Shown: positions 1 through 8,919, numbered from the stretch's first letter. The stretch: 64,000 bases of DNA from Acidimicrobiia bacterium (GCA_021296345.1 JAGWAN010000001.1:18311-82310), one strand, 5' to 3'. Program-made: numbers and translations. Notes: generated from the sequence alone by a model not told the origin.

Positions 1-551
1 TCGAGGCTGTACCCGCGCTCCTTCGTACGAGCCACCTCTGCTCTGAGAGCCGCCTCGTCGGTAATCGAGAACTGTGTCAATGCATCCAAGTCGAGCCGGC
101 TGACAACGGAATCCAGTTGGTCGCCGGTGAGTGCCGCTAGATAGGCCTTGCCTAGGGCCGAGGCGTGTAGAGCATCCCGGGTGCCGAGTTCACAAGAGAC
201 GCGCAGTGGGTTATGGCTCTCCACCCTCCCTACGATCAGCATCCGCTGACCGTGTGGTACGGCGATATGCACGGTCTCTCCGGACATTGCCCGGAGATCC
301 TCGGCAAGCTGCAGCGCCTCTTGGAAGGAAGTCCCCGCTGCTGCCGCCTGACCCACAGCGATCAGATGAGGGCTGACCATGTAGGTCCGCCGATCATCCA
401 GCACCATCCAATCAAGTTCCCGGAGGGTGTTCAACAACCGGAGGGCATTCGACTTGTGAACACCCAGCTCCTGAGCCACATCATCCAGCCTTACTCTGCC
501 CTCGCGGGCCACGAACTCGACTGCGCGAACGACCCTCGCAACAGTTTCCAT
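1..551 (-). CDS. IclR-family transcriptional regulator (3' end cut off by window edge)
   Basis: The reading frame starts at ATG 551 and runs off the left edge, giving about 183 residues of a family that is usually about 250 long. The first 65 residues form the winged helix-turn-helix (DDVAQELGVHKSNALRLLNTL is the recognition region); the rest begins the IclR effector domain, with the typical block around GRVESHNPLRV and LHASALGKAYLA. A good ribosome site (GAAGGGG) lies 8-10 bases before the ATG. It is divergent from the ABC importer operon starting at 848, so it is the obvious candidate regulator of that operon and of itself. The effector cannot be told from the sequence. Confidence 0.9.
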   Translation of the reverse strand, partial: METVARVVRAVEFVAREGRVRLDDVAQELGVHKSNALRLLNTLRELDWMVLDDRRTYMVSPHLIAVGQAAAAGTSFQEALQLAEDLRAMSGETVHIAVPHGQRMLIVGRVESHNPLRVSCELGTRDALHASALGKAYLAALTGDQLDSVVSRLDLDALTQFSITDEAALRAEVARTKERGYSL

Positions 552-617
552 CAGTACCACCCCTTCTGCGCCAGGAAGCCCGCTGTGGAAGGTAACCGAC
601 CGAGGCGGCGACCACGA

Positions 618-632
618 GTTCGGCTACCGAAC
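618..632. promoter_or_regulatory. Operator-like inverted repeat upstream of the IclR gene
   Basis: GTTCGG-CTA-CCGAAC is a perfect inverted repeat with 6-base arms, 67 bases upstream of the regulator start. It is followed by GACCCGATCC. A related arrangement (TCGGTACCGA followed by ACCCGATCC) occurs at 11970-11988 upstream of the dehydrogenase operon. The palindrome is seen; its use by the IclR protein is inference. Confidence 0.5.
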
Positions 633-741
633 AAGACCCGATCCAACCTGCGCCCGCACCTGATTCACCGGAGCACATTCCTGGGGCCCGCACCGGACTG
701 AGCGGACACGGCAACCCGTGATACCGACCCCACCCGACCAC

Positions 742-771
742 TTGACACCTTCGATTGATCATGACGATAAT
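742..771 (+). promoter_or_regulatory. Sigma-70-type promoter of the ABC importer operon
   Basis: TTGACA at 742-747 and GATAAT at 766-771 are separated by 18 bases, a near-consensus housekeeping promoter. Transcription would start near 778, about 70 bases before the first gene. Confidence 0.7.
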
Positions 772-786
772 GTTCAACGCAAAGCA

Positions 787-803
787 GTTGCGCTCAGCGC
801 AAC
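787..803. promoter_or_regulatory. Perfect palindrome just downstream of the promoter (likely repressor site)
   Basis: GTTGCGC-TCA-GCGCAAC has 7-base arms and begins about ten bases after the predicted transcription start, a classic roadblock/repressor position. The adjacent IclR-family regulator is the simplest candidate to bind it. Confidence 0.55.
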
Positions 804-847
804 ATCATACACAGGTGGAGAAGGTCTTCTCCACGGAGGAGGACTTG

Positions 848-2041
848 ATGGCGATACGAGGACGAGCGATCACCGCGGTCATGGCCCTCTGTCTCGTGGC
901 AGCCGCATGCGGCAGCGACGAACCTGCGTCTACCACGGCGGCGGCGACCACAGCCGCACCCACCACAGCGGCGGCCACCACCGTGGCAGCTGCCGAAGAA
1001 ATGGGCGCGTGCGACGGGGCCACTTTGAGCTTCATAGGCCTTGATGGCGAAGCCGGAGAGGTGGAGCTCGAGGCCTGGCGGGAGGAGAACAACGTCTCTC
1101 TCGAGACCAACTGGCCAGGTAACTGGCAGCAGTTCGTCACCGCGATCAAGGTCGGCGATGTCTACGACCTGGCCACCATCGCCTATTTCCAGGCACAACG
1201 TCAGATCGAGGCCGGTCTCTTCCACCCGATCGACACCAGCCGGCTCGAGAACTGGAACACGATGTTCGCGGGTCTGCGCGAGAACGTATCGCTGCGCGGC
1301 GCCGACGGCCAGGTATACGGCGTGCCCATAGCCTGGGGCGACGGTCCGTTCATATATCACCCTGAACGAGTCGCCAATCCGCCCCAGTCGGTCCTGGAAC
1401 TGTCCGGGCCGGAGTGGGAGGGCCGCTTCACCATGTTCGATTCGCCCATCTGGCTCTTCTCGATGCTCGCGGTCGGACTCGGATTCGACGACGGGGTCGG
1501 CGAGAAGACCTATGTCACAGATGAGCAGATGCTGACGATCAAGGACGAGGCGATCAAGATCGTTAGGAACGCAGCCGGCTTTACAAACGGTTACCGGGAC
1601 GCAACCGATACGATCGTCGCCGGCGACTCGGACCTCAACCTGGATGGCTGGGAAGCCATGCTCACCTGGGCAGAAGAGCAGGGCGAGACCCTCGCCTTCG
1701 ACTTCTTCGTGGAGTCCGGCGGAGGGGGCTGGTGGGACGGCCTTGCCATACCTGTCACCGCGGACGATATCGACTGCGCCTACGAGTACATCGACCTGAT
1801 GATCTCCGATGAGATCAACGCGCAGGTCGGCGAGAACCTGGTGTCTGGTGTCGTGAACGAGGTGTCGGCCACGCTGGCGGGTCCTGGCGCCCAGATCTAC
1901 GACTACGACCTGGTACGACCGGAAGTGCCGGAGGTGTCGTTCCGGGACCAGTCGCCACCCGAGGACGACGAGGCTGAGGAGGGCATCGCATCATTCTCCG
2001 ACTGGCTCAACACCTGGGAAGAGGTCAAGGCAGAACTCTAA
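848..2041 (+). CDS. ABC transporter substrate-binding lipoprotein, polyamine (PotD/PotF) type
   Basis: This is the extracytoplasmic binding protein of the importer encoded with the next three genes. A signal peptide ends in the lipobox LVAAAC (Cys21), followed by a low-complexity Ala/Thr linker (about residues 25-50) that tethers the binding domain. The body (about 345 residues) has the periplasmic-binding-protein pattern of the spermidine/putrescine group, including FDSPIWLFSMLAVGLG. ATG 848 is chosen because GGAGGAGG sits just before it; an upstream in-frame ATG at 755 would bury the signal peptide. The ligand is unknown: downstream genes suggest an amide, amine or acylated compound rather than a simple polyamine. 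Confidence 0.9.
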   Translation: MAIRGRAITAVMALCLVAAACGSDEPASTTAAATTAAPTTAAATTVAAAEEMGACDGATLSFIGLDGEAGEVELEAWREENNVSLETNWPGNWQQFVTAIKVGDVYDLATIAYFQAQRQIEAGLFHPIDTSRLENWNTMFAGLRENVSLRGADGQVYGVPIAWGDGPFIYHPERVANPPQSVLELSGPEWEGRFTMFDSPIWLFSMLAVGLGFDDGVGEKTYVTDEQMLTIKDEAIKIVRNAAGFTNGYRDATDTIVAGDSDLNLDGWEAMLTWAEEQGETLAFDFFVESGGGGWWDGLAIPVTADDIDCAYEYIDLMISDEINAQVGENLVSGVVNEVSATLAGPGAQIYDYDLVRPEVPEVSFRDQSPPEDDEAEEGIASFSDWLNTWEEVKAEL

Positions 2042-2074
2042 GCAGACTCGAACTGAGCTTGTACGCAACAAAGA

Positions 2075-3007
2075 GTGGCTGATCTAGCGACAGTCGACAA
2101 CCGAGAGCCTCCGCGGATGAACGACCCTGCGTCGTCGGTCGCGGGGGCTCTCGTCCGCAAGTGCCGCCGCGACCGGGTGGCGGCATGGCTCCAGTTGCTA
2201 CCGGGATCGACGTTCTTCATCGCGTTCTTCCTGGTGCCCCTGTTGGGCCTGCTGGCGATGAGCTTCTTCCGCCTCGTCGACTTCGAGCCGGTGGCGGACT
2301 TCACCCTTTCCAACTATGCCGAGGTTCTGACGAGCAGCGTGCATGCCCGGCTGGCGCTACGCACGGTCCAAGCGGCGACGATCGTCACCGCCATCGTCCT
2401 CCTAATCAGCTTCCCCTTCGCCTACACGCTGAACTTCGTCTTCCGTAAGCACCGCCAGCTGCTGTTCTTCCTGGTCCTGGTCAGCTTGTTCGGCGGGTAC
2501 ATCGTCCGGATATACGCATGGCGCAGCATCTTGGGTAACCAGGGGGTGATCAACCAGGGTCTCATGGCGCTAAGCATCGTGGACGAACCCGTCAGGGAAC
2601 TTCTCAACAGCATGTACGCGGTGGGAGCGTCGTTGGTGAATTTCCTGATACCGCTCGGGGTGCTCCCAATCTATGCCGCGATGCAGAACGTGTCGCCGGG
2701 AATAGCCGAGGCGGCCCGCGACCTCGGTGCGTCGAGGTTGCGCGCTGCTCGCCAGATCGTGCTCCCCCTGTCGATGAGAGGAGTACGGGCAGCCGCCGCA
2801 TTCGTCTTCATCGCCACACTGGGTGAGTGGGTCACACCGCGACTGCTGGGAGGGACCAAGGATCTTCTGATCGGGAACCGGATCGAGTACTACTTCGGGG
2901 CCTCACTGGAGTGGCCCGCCGGCGCCGCCCTCGCCATCACGCTGATCGTCGGGATGGGCGTCGCCGCGTACGCGATCATGTCCCTGATGAAGCGGTTGGC
3001 AAGATGA
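2075..3007 (+). CDS. ABC transporter permease, PotB/PotH type
   Basis: First inner-membrane permease of the importer. About six membrane segments are visible, beginning with the stretch FFIAFFLVPLLGLLAMSFF. The EAA loop that contacts the ATPase is present at about residues 210-230 (EAARDLGASRLRAARQIVLP). The listed start is GTG 2075; ATG 2117 in the same frame is an alternative and neither has a strong ribosome site. The stop overlaps the next start (ATGA), so the permeases are translationally coupled. Confidence 0.9.
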   Translation: MADLATVDNREPPRMNDPASSVAGALVRKCRRDRVAAWLQLLPGSTFFIAFFLVPLLGLLAMSFFRLVDFEPVADFTLSNYAEVLTSSVHARLALRTVQAATIVTAIVLLISFPFAYTLNFVFRKHRQLLFFLVLVSLFGGYIVRIYAWRSILGNQGVINQGLMALSIVDEPVRELLNSMYAVGASLVNFLIPLGVLPIYAAMQNVSPGIAEAARDLGASRLRAARQIVLPLSMRGVRAAAAFVFIATLGEWVTPRLLGGTKDLLIGNRIEYYFGASLEWPAGAALAITLIVGMGVAAYAIMSLMKRLAR

Positions 3008-3840
3008 CCGCCACCACCGCATCGGCGCCGTCGCCCGGAGGTTGGCGGAGAGGGCTTGCCAAGCTTCGGCGGCGGCCGGTCGCTTCGGCAGGATTCGTCG
3101 GGGTGGTGATCGTCTACCTGTTCGCGCCCCTGATCGTGATGGTTGCCTTTTCTTTCAATTCGTCGCCCCGGCTCAGCTTCCCCTTCGCCGGCCTCTCGCT
3201 GCGCTGGTACGAGGAGATCTTCACCGACACCCTGGTACTCCGAGCCTTCCGCCGAAGCCTGCAGGCCGCGGTGGTGACGGCCGGAATCACCGGGGTGCTG
3301 GGACTCTTAGGTGCGCTGGGAATCCTGAAGATCGCGAAGCGCGCCAGGGGGTTCATCCTGGCCATATCTGCAGCACCGCTCGCAGTACCCGGGCTCCTCT
3401 TCGCGATCGGATTGGCGATCATGTATCGACAGATAGGCATCGAACGCTCCATATGGGCTGCGAACCTGGGGCATGCGCTGATCGCCCTTCCGTTCGTCTT
3501 CCTGGTGGTCGGCGCGTCGCTCGAACGATTCCGCTTCACGCTGATCGAAGCAGCACAGGACCTGGGAGCGTCGCGCTGGCATGCGTTCCGGACGGTCACC
3601 CTCCCCCTGGTCCTTCCTGCCGTCCTGGGCGCGATGCTGCTCGCCGCGGCGATCTCCATCGACGACTTCGTGATCGCGTTCTTCACCGCCGGCCAGGACA
3701 AGACGTTGCCTCTCATCATGTACGGAAGGGTCCTGAAGGGCATCGACCCCACTTTGAACGCGATCGGTACAGTGATGCTCGTGTTGACGACCAGCCTGGC
3801 ATTCATGGCCGCCCGCCGTACCACGATCGGTGAGCGATGA
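3004..3840 (+). CDS. ABC transporter permease, PotC/PotI type
   Basis: Second permease (278 residues), overlapping the previous gene by 4 bases. Six membrane segments start at about residue 30 (GFVGVVIVYLFAPLIVMVAFSF). The EAA motif lies near residues 181-200 (EAAQDLGASRWHAFRTVTLP). The heterodimer with the preceding permease is the normal arrangement for polyamine-type importers. Confidence 0.92.
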   Translation: MTATTASAPSPGGWRRGLAKLRRRPVASAGFVGVVIVYLFAPLIVMVAFSFNSSPRLSFPFAGLSLRWYEEIFTDTLVLRAFRRSLQAAVVTAGITGVLGLLGALGILKIAKRARGFILAISAAPLAVPGLLFAIGLAIMYRQIGIERSIWAANLGHALIALPFVFLVVGASLERFRFTLIEAAQDLGASRWHAFRTVTLPLVLPAVLGAMLLAAAISIDDFVIAFFTAGQDKTLPLIMYGRVLKGIDPTLNAIGTVMLVLTTSLAFMAARRTTIGER

Positions 3841-4967
3841 GCGACGTATCAAGATACACCGAACATCCTGCTATCCGCCTCGACGGGGTGACCAAGCGGT
3901 TCGGCGCGGTTCTGGCCGTGGACGACGTGACCCTCAAGATCGAGGAGGGGGAGTTCTTTTCGTTGCTCGGCCCGAGTGGATGTGGCAAGACCACAACCCT
4001 GCGGATGCTGGCCGGTTTCGAGACCCCCGACGAGGGCTCGGTATACCTGCGAGGCGAGGATGTGACGCTGGTCCAGCCCAACAAGCGGGCAACCAACATG
4101 GTCTTCCAGAACTACGAGTTGTTCCCCCATATGACGGTGTTCAACAACGTGGCATACGGCCTCAAGCTCAAGAAGGTTCCCAAGCGCGAGATCACGGAAC
4201 GGGTCAACGACATGCTCGAGGTCGTCGGTGTGGGCGGCCTCGGTAAGCGCGCCGCCGACCAGCTTTCGGGTGGTCAGCAGCAGCGGGTGGCCCTGGCCAG
4301 AGCCCTGATCAACCGTCCCGCCGTGCTCCTGCTGGACGAACCGCTCAGCGCCCTCGACGTGAAACTGCGAAAGCGTATGCAGTTGGAACTGAAGTCGATC
4401 CAGGAAACTCTCGGCACCACCTTCGTCTACGTAACCCACGACCAGGAAGAAGCTCTGCTGATGTCCGACCGGGTCGGAATCATGAACGAGGGAGTGCTAT
4501 TGCAAGTTGCTGCGCCCCGCACCATCTACGAGCAGCCGGCCGACGACTTCGTTGCGGACTTCGTCGGGACTTTGAACGAACTCACCATCCGTATCGAGAA
4601 GGTCGAAGGAGAACGGGGCCTGGTTGCCTCCGGAGACCAGGAGAGGATCTGGATGGACCTGCCCGGCGGCGGGACCGTCGGGGACATCGTCCGGCTTGCG
4701 GTCCGCCCCGAAGCGCTACAACTCACGCCGCGCCGTGAATGGGATGGAAGCCCCGACCTGAGCCACACCAGCGGCACGGTCTCCGATGTGATCTACCTGG
4801 GCCCCTTCACACAATTCCTCGTCAATAGCGAACGGCTCGGGAGGATGCTCAGCCAACGGGTGAGCGATGCCGAGGCAGCGGCGATCCGACCCGGCATGCA
4901 AGTGATCGTCAGCTGGCACCCCGACACGGCATTCATGCTGGCCGGGCCTGCGGCTGACACTCGATGA
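3837..4967 (+). CDS. ABC transporter ATP-binding protein, PotA type
   Basis: ATPase subunit (376 residues) that powers the importer. Walker A GPSGCGKTT is near residue 45, the signature [15 protein letters not shown] near 142 and Walker B VLLLDEPLSALD near 163, with the H-loop in VTHDQEEAL. The C-terminal 130 residues form the TOBE-type regulatory domain. It overlaps the upstream permease and the downstream amidase gene by 4 bases each, so transport and amidase are made from one message. Confidence 0.95.
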   Translation: MSDVSRYTEHPAIRLDGVTKRFGAVLAVDDVTLKIEEGEFFSLLGPSGCGKTTTLRMLAGFETPDEGSVYLRGEDVTLVQPNKRATNMVFQNYELFPHMTVFNNVAYGLKLKKVPKREITERVNDMLEVVGVGGLGKRAADQLSGGQQQRVALARALINRPAVLLLDEPLSALDVKLRKRMQLELKSIQETLGTTFVYVTHDQEEALLMSDRVGIMNEGVLLQVAAPRTIYEQPADDFVADFVGTLNELTIRIEKVEGERGLVASGDQERIWMDLPGGGTVGDIVRLAVRPEALQLTPRREWDGSPDLSHTSGTVSDVIYLGPFTQFLVNSERLGRMLSQRVSDAEAAAIRPGMQVIVSWHPDTAFMLAGPAADTR

Positions 4968-5890
4968 CGGGTGATGGCAGCCCTATCCCCTCCATCCGCC
5001 GCGACCTAGTCGGCTACAGCTACACGTCCGGGCCTGCTCCCCGCCTGACCGTGGAGGCGGGCACGACTGTGCGGTTCGAAACCTGGGACGCGCGGGCCGG
5101 CGCCCTTCTCGACCGCGAAGCCGGAAGGCCGTTCGAACTCCCACGACCCACACCTGGACGAGGCAATCCGCTGACCGGCCCCCTGGCCATAAGGGGCGCC
5201 GAACCCGGCGATGCGCTCCTGGTGACGATCAACGACATAGCGTGCATCTCCCCTGGATGGTGCGGGGGTCACGCGCATGTGGGACCGCTACCCGGAGGCC
5301 GCATTCCTCGCCCCCTTGGACGGGTATGTCCCCACGACGGCGAGTCGGTCCACTTCAACCGAGACGTGCTTCTGCCGCTGTCGCCGATGATCGGCTGCAT
5401 CGGGACCGCGGTGCCGGACGACCCCCCGAACGCGGGCGTCCCCGGGAGGCACGGCGGCAATCTGGACCATCCCGTCGTCGCGGTGGGGGCAGTGGTCCAC
5501 ATCCCGGTCTTCGTCAACGGAGGACTGGTGTACATAGGAGATGTTCACGCTGCGCAGGGCGACGGCGAGCTTTCCGGAATCGGCCTCGAGATCCCCGCCG
5601 ACGTAACCGTGACGGTGGACATCGACCATGGTCGGCAGCTGCAGTGGCCGTGGGTCGTCAACCAGGATCGGGTGATCGTGATGACCTCTGCCATCGAGTT
5701 CGCGGATGCTAGGCAGGAAGCGGTCGAGCAGGTAGTGCGAGTCCTCGAGACCCAACTCGGCTACGAGCCGGCGGATGCTCTCGCCCTCATCTCGGTGGCC
5801 GGAGACTTGCGCATCGGCCAAGCGTTCGGCGGCATGGAGATGACGCTGAGACTCGAGATGCCGAGATCACTCGGCATAGTGCCTGGATAG
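4964..5890 (+). CDS. Acetamidase/formamidase family hydrolase
   Basis: This 308-residue protein belongs to the FmdA/AmdA family, which hydrolyses short amides to ammonia and the acid. Family signatures visible are HVGPLPGGRI, the PMIGCIGTAV block and GDVHAAQGDGEL, which carries metal-ligand residues. Its start overlaps the ATPase stop (ATGA). Coupling to a polyamine-type importer suggests that the imported compound, or a product of it, is an amide. The exact substrate is not visible. Confidence 0.9.
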   Translation: MTGDGSPIPSIRRDLVGYSYTSGPAPRLTVEAGTTVRFETWDARAGALLDREAGRPFELPRPTPGRGNPLTGPLAIRGAEPGDALLVTINDIACISPGWCGGHAHVGPLPGGRIPRPLGRVCPHDGESVHFNRDVLLPLSPMIGCIGTAVPDDPPNAGVPGRHGGNLDHPVVAVGAVVHIPVFVNGGLVYIGDVHAAQGDGELSGIGLEIPADVTVTVDIDHGRQLQWPWVVNQDRVIVMTSAIEFADARQEAVEQVVRVLETQLGYEPADALALISVAGDLRIGQAFGGMEMTLRLEMPRSLGIVPG

Positions 5891-6017
5891 GACGTGCCTC
5901 CGCTGACTTCGTCGCCCGGTCGGCGCGAACGGCGGTTCCAGGACCGGACGATAGGATGGTTTGCGGATGGGAAGCACGCCTGCTGTCCCTCGTCAAGCAA
6001 ACGTAGGAGGCTTCTTC

Positions 6018-6152
6018 ATGCCTGCCGCTTGCGGAACTTTCTACGTCACTATCGAGGCTGAGCCTCCCTTCCTGGAGCAGGACGGCATCAGACTCGGCTG
6101 CAACGTGGTCCGCAAGGAAGACTCCTACGTCCTCGAGTACGAGCATCGATGA
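6018..6152 (+). CDS. Small conserved-looking ORF of unknown function (44 aa)
   Basis: A 44-residue ORF starts at ATG 6018 with an ideal AGGAGG seven bases upstream (6005-6010), and its stop overlaps the next gene by 4 bases (ATGA). These two facts make translation likely. The frame could extend upstream to 5961, but the ribosome site favours 6018. The peptide is soluble, with two cysteines and a charged C-terminus (RKEDSYVLEYEHR). No family is recognised; it may be a real small protein or a leader ORF coupling translation of DUF1697. Confidence 0.55.
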   Translation: MPAACGTFYVTIEAEPPFLEQDGIRLGCNVVRKEDSYVLEYEHR

Positions 6153-6685
6153 CCGAGCGCTATCTCGTATTGCCGCGGGGCATCAACGTCGGGCCCCACA
6201 ATCGGGTACCGATGGCGCAACTCAGGTCGAAGCTGGAGGACGCGGGCTACTCCGCCGTGGCGACCGTTCTAGCGAGCGGGAACGTGATCGTTTCGGCCGA
6301 ATCGGACCGTCCTGCCGAGGTCGGCGACGCCATACGACGGCTCCTCAGCGACGAGTTCGACGTCAACGTCGCCTGCGTCGCCCGAACAGCTCGCCAGGTT
6401 CAGGGGGTACTCGACCGCAATCCGCTACGCGAGGTCGTCTCCAACCCGTCGCGCTATCTGGTGAACTTCCTCTCGGAGGCACCCGATCCCGAGGTGGTGG
6501 GGGCGCTGCTGGCAGAGGACCACAGCCCCGAAGCCATTGTGATCGAAGGCACCGAGGCATACGTCTGGACCCCGGATGGCGCCAAGGCGATGACCCTCTC
6601 GTATGCGTACCTGGAACGGCGGTTGGGCGTCGTAGCCACCGCGCGCAACTGGAACACCATCAAGAAGATCGCTGCCAAGTTCTGA
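6149..6685 (+). CDS. DUF1697 family protein
   Basis: A 178-residue protein with the hallmarks of DUF1697: the opening block LPRGINVGPHNRVPMAQLRSKL, the ASGNVIV strand, and the C-terminal RNWNTIKKIAA. The family is widespread and its biochemical role is not established. It is the last gene of the plus-strand run that begins at 848 and is separated by only 22 bases from the stop of the convergent deacylase gene. Confidence 0.92.
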   Translation: MTERYLVLPRGINVGPHNRVPMAQLRSKLEDAGYSAVATVLASGNVIVSAESDRPAEVGDAIRRLLSDEFDVNVACVARTARQVQGVLDRNPLREVVSNPSRYLVNFLSEAPDPEVVGALLAEDHSPEAIVIEGTEAYVWTPDGAKAMTLSYAYLERRLGVVATARNWNTIKKIAAKF

Positions 6686-6707
6686 TCTGCGTCACTCGCT
6701 GACGCTC

Positions 6708-7739
6708 TCACCCCGGCACGCACTGCGCTACGACGGCGATGTGTTGGCCCTGCTGCACCTGCGCATGCCAGGCGGCGGCGATCAGGTAACCGTCCACGGC
6801 GGCGCGCACCCGCCAGGGATCCTCGTCAATACGGTGAAAGTCGTGCAGCAGACCCACGACCTCGCCCTTCACGACCTTCGATCCGCATTCGAGGAGCGGT
6901 TCGTAGTGTCCGGGCCACGGGGCCAAGACGTAGCAGGCCGGGTCGACCGCCTCGACGATGCGCTGCGTTCCCGCTGCGTGATGGGCTATGGGCGCCACAT
7001 CAAGGTTCATCTGACCGGAGAGCATGGCGGCGGCGATCACACCGTGGCGCGCGTGGCGAACACCATCGGGACTCAGTGCACCTCCCCAGCCGAACTCGCC
7101 TCCCACAGATATCTTGCCCCTCCGTTCGGCGTCGCTGGTGAGCAGCCCGGGAGTCGCGTCCTGATAGGTCAGGATGAAGGGCACGCCGAACCATTGTGCC
7201 ATCTCGAGCATCGCTGCAGCTTGCCGATCATCGGGGACACGATGGAAGCTCGTGAGAGGCGCGAAGCGGGCCACGTCGCCACCGGAATGGAGGTCGATCA
7301 CGACGTGGACATGAGGCCAGATGCTCGTTCGCACGAAGTCGGCTATGCGGTGGCTTATCCCGGATAGCGCCTCGTCGCGACCGGCCTCCTTCACAAAGGC
7401 TCTGTTGAGGTTGACACCGTCCGCCCCGACGCTCTCCCTCCGGCCGGCGCGAAAGGCTGGAGCGCTGATGACAGGGACCAGCACGACCCTTCCACTCACG
7501 GTGGCTTTGTCGATGTCCCGGAGAAGATGCTTGAGGGCCACCGGCCCCTCATACTCATCGCCATGGGTAGATCCGAAGGCCACTAAGCCATGGCCTTCCC
7601 GGGCGTCGGGGCCCACCCACACCGTGAGCGGTATCAGCCAGTCACTCCAGATCGAGTCGTGCGGAAGGCTCACCCAGTAGTCACGGCGGCCCGGAGACAC
7701 GACGTCCAGGTCATCCGGTGTGACTATGCGTCGAGACAT
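6708..7739 (-). CDS. Succinylglutamate desuccinylase/aspartoacylase (AstE/ASPA) family zinc hydrolase
   Basis: The 343-residue product is a zinc carboxypeptidase-fold deacylase. The first two zinc ligands are in GSTHGDEYEG (His59 and Glu62), VNLNRAF supplies the substrate-carboxylate site, and the third zinc ligand is in VIDLHSGGD. The C-terminal half has the barrel typical of the family. Enzymes of this group remove acyl groups from N-acyl amino acids or similar compounds. ATG 7739 is preceded by AGGAG (7744-7748), which overlaps the stop of the preceding gene; a GTG at 7757 is an alternative. It is the last gene of the minus-strand catabolic operon. Confidence 0.85.
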   Translation of the reverse strand: MSRRIVTPDDLDVVSPGRRDYWVSLPHDSIWSDWLIPLTVWVGPDAREGHGLVAFGSTHGDEYEGPVALKHLLRDIDKATVSGRVVLVPVISAPAFRAGRRESVGADGVNLNRAFVKEAGRDEALSGISHRIADFVRTSIWPHVHVVIDLHSGGDVARFAPLTSFHRVPDDRQAAAMLEMAQWFGVPFILTYQDATPGLLTSDAERRGKISVGGEFGWGGALSPDGVRHARHGVIAAAMLSGQMNLDVAPIAHHAAGTQRIVEAVDPACYVLAPWPGHYEPLLECGSKVVKGEVVGLLHDFHRIDEDPWRVRAAVDGYLIAAAWHAQVQQGQHIAVVAQCVPG

Positions 7740-7746
7740 GCATCTC

Positions 7747-8919
7747 CTAGTTGACACGGTGGTGCTCCACGAACTCGACGTCCACGTCCACGCCGAGCCC
7801 CGGCGTTTCCGGCACCGGCAGGGTCCCGTCGTCGTTGAGAGACATCGTCCCGCTGGTCACACCACGGCTCAGCCGGCTCTGGGCAGCATTGAACTCGACG
7901 TAGCGTGCCCGGGCAAGAGTCGCCATGTAATGAGTGCTGTAGCCATGCAGAAGGTCGGAGATCCACGAGTGCGTGATCACATCGACATCGTGCTCGGCTG
8001 CCGACTCGGCGATGAGCAGCGCAACGGTCAATCCTCCGCAGCGCGTAAGGTCGGGCTGGAGGATGTCGACGCAGCCGCTGTCGAGATAGCGCCGGAAGTC
8101 CCAGATCGTCGTGAGCTGCTCGCCGGCTGCCAGGGGCACCGGGCTCCGCTCCCGGACGTAGGCGTAGTCCCCGACGTACTCGGGATGGATGAAGTCCTCC
8201 ACCCATACCGGGTTGTAGGGAGCAACCCGGTGGCACAACTCCAGGTTCTCCCGCCGGGTCCGGAACCGGTACCCGTCTGACCTGCCGATGCCATACCATC
8301 CGGGGTCGATCATGAGATCCCTGTCGGGTCCCAATGCCTCCCGGATTGCAGAGAGAATCTCGGTGTCGCGTCCGGCGTCCTCGCCGAATGGGCCCCAGCC
8401 GAACTTCGCCGCCCGGTAGCCGGCATCGACGAAGGCGCGTGCGGCTCGGTGGTTGTCTTCGGGGTCGTCCCAAAAGAGGCTCGACGCGTAAGCCGGCAGC
8501 GTGTCTTGCTTGCGACCACCGAGCATCTCATACAGCGGCACGGAGGCGGCCTGGGCCTTGATGGACCATAGGCAGTTGTCGATGGCCGACATGCAGTGCA
8601 GCGCGATTCCCCTGCGGCCGTAGTAGGCAGTCCCCACGAACATCTTGTTCCAGAGCCGCTCGGTGTCCGACGGGTCCTCATCCATGAGAACGTCTCTCAG
8701 GGTGTGGAAGCCGATCGGGCCCATGCTCGTACCTTGCACGATCGAAGGCGCGGCCGTGGTGAGCGTCTCCACCTCTGACCACCCCACGAGGCCCTGGTCG
8801 GTCTCGACCCTGATCAGGGCCAGCCAGTCACCCTGGTCGATCGCATCGGCTTCGTTCCGGCGCGTGCCGTAGGTTTCGTCACCTCGCAGCAGAATGCACT
8901 CAACATCGGTGATGCGCAC
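7747..8919 (-). CDS. Mandelate racemase/muconate lactonizing enzyme family protein (enolase superfamily), probable sugar-acid dehydratase
   Basis: The protein (390 residues from GTG 8919) has the N-terminal capping domain and the TIM barrel of the enolase superfamily. Metal ligands can be placed at Asp205 (MIDPGW), Glu241 (WVEDF) and Glu267 (AAGEQ); Asp290 and His317 (ITHSW) form the acid/base dyad of the mandelate-racemase subgroup. The usual KxK is read here as Lys172-Phe-Gly, so one of the two lysines is absent. The frame extends to 8994, but the extra residues look non-coding. Position next to a DapA-family lyase supports dehydration of an aldonic-type acid to a 2-keto-3-deoxy acid (inference). 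Confidence 0.88.
   Translation of the reverse strand: MRITDVECILLRGDETYGTRRNEADAIDQGDWLALIRVETDQGLVGWSEVETLTTAAPSIVQGTSMGPIGFHTLRDVLMDEDPSDTERLWNKMFVGTAYYGRRGIALHCMSAIDNCLWSIKAQAASVPLYEMLGGRKQDTLPAYASSLFWDDPEDNHRAARAFVDAGYRAAKFGWGPFGEDAGRDTEILSAIREALGPDRDLMIDPGWYGIGRSDGYRFRTRRENLELCHRVAPYNPVWVEDFIHPEYVGDYAYVRERSPVPLAAGEQLTTIWDFRRYLDSGCVDILQPDLTRCGGLTVALLIAESAAEHDVDVITHSWISDLLHGYSTHYMATLARARYVEFNAAQSRLSRGVTSGTMSLNDDGTLPVPETPGLGVDVDVEFVEHHRVN

Noticed and set aside
930..1000. Short tandem repeat of GCC/ACC-type codons
   Set aside because: It encodes the Ala/Thr linker of the binding lipoprotein and is ordinary low-complexity coding sequence.
5076..5096. tRNA T-loop-like GGTTCGAAACC
   Set aside because: It lies inside the acetamidase gene and no acceptor or anticodon arms can be formed around it; no tRNA was found anywhere.
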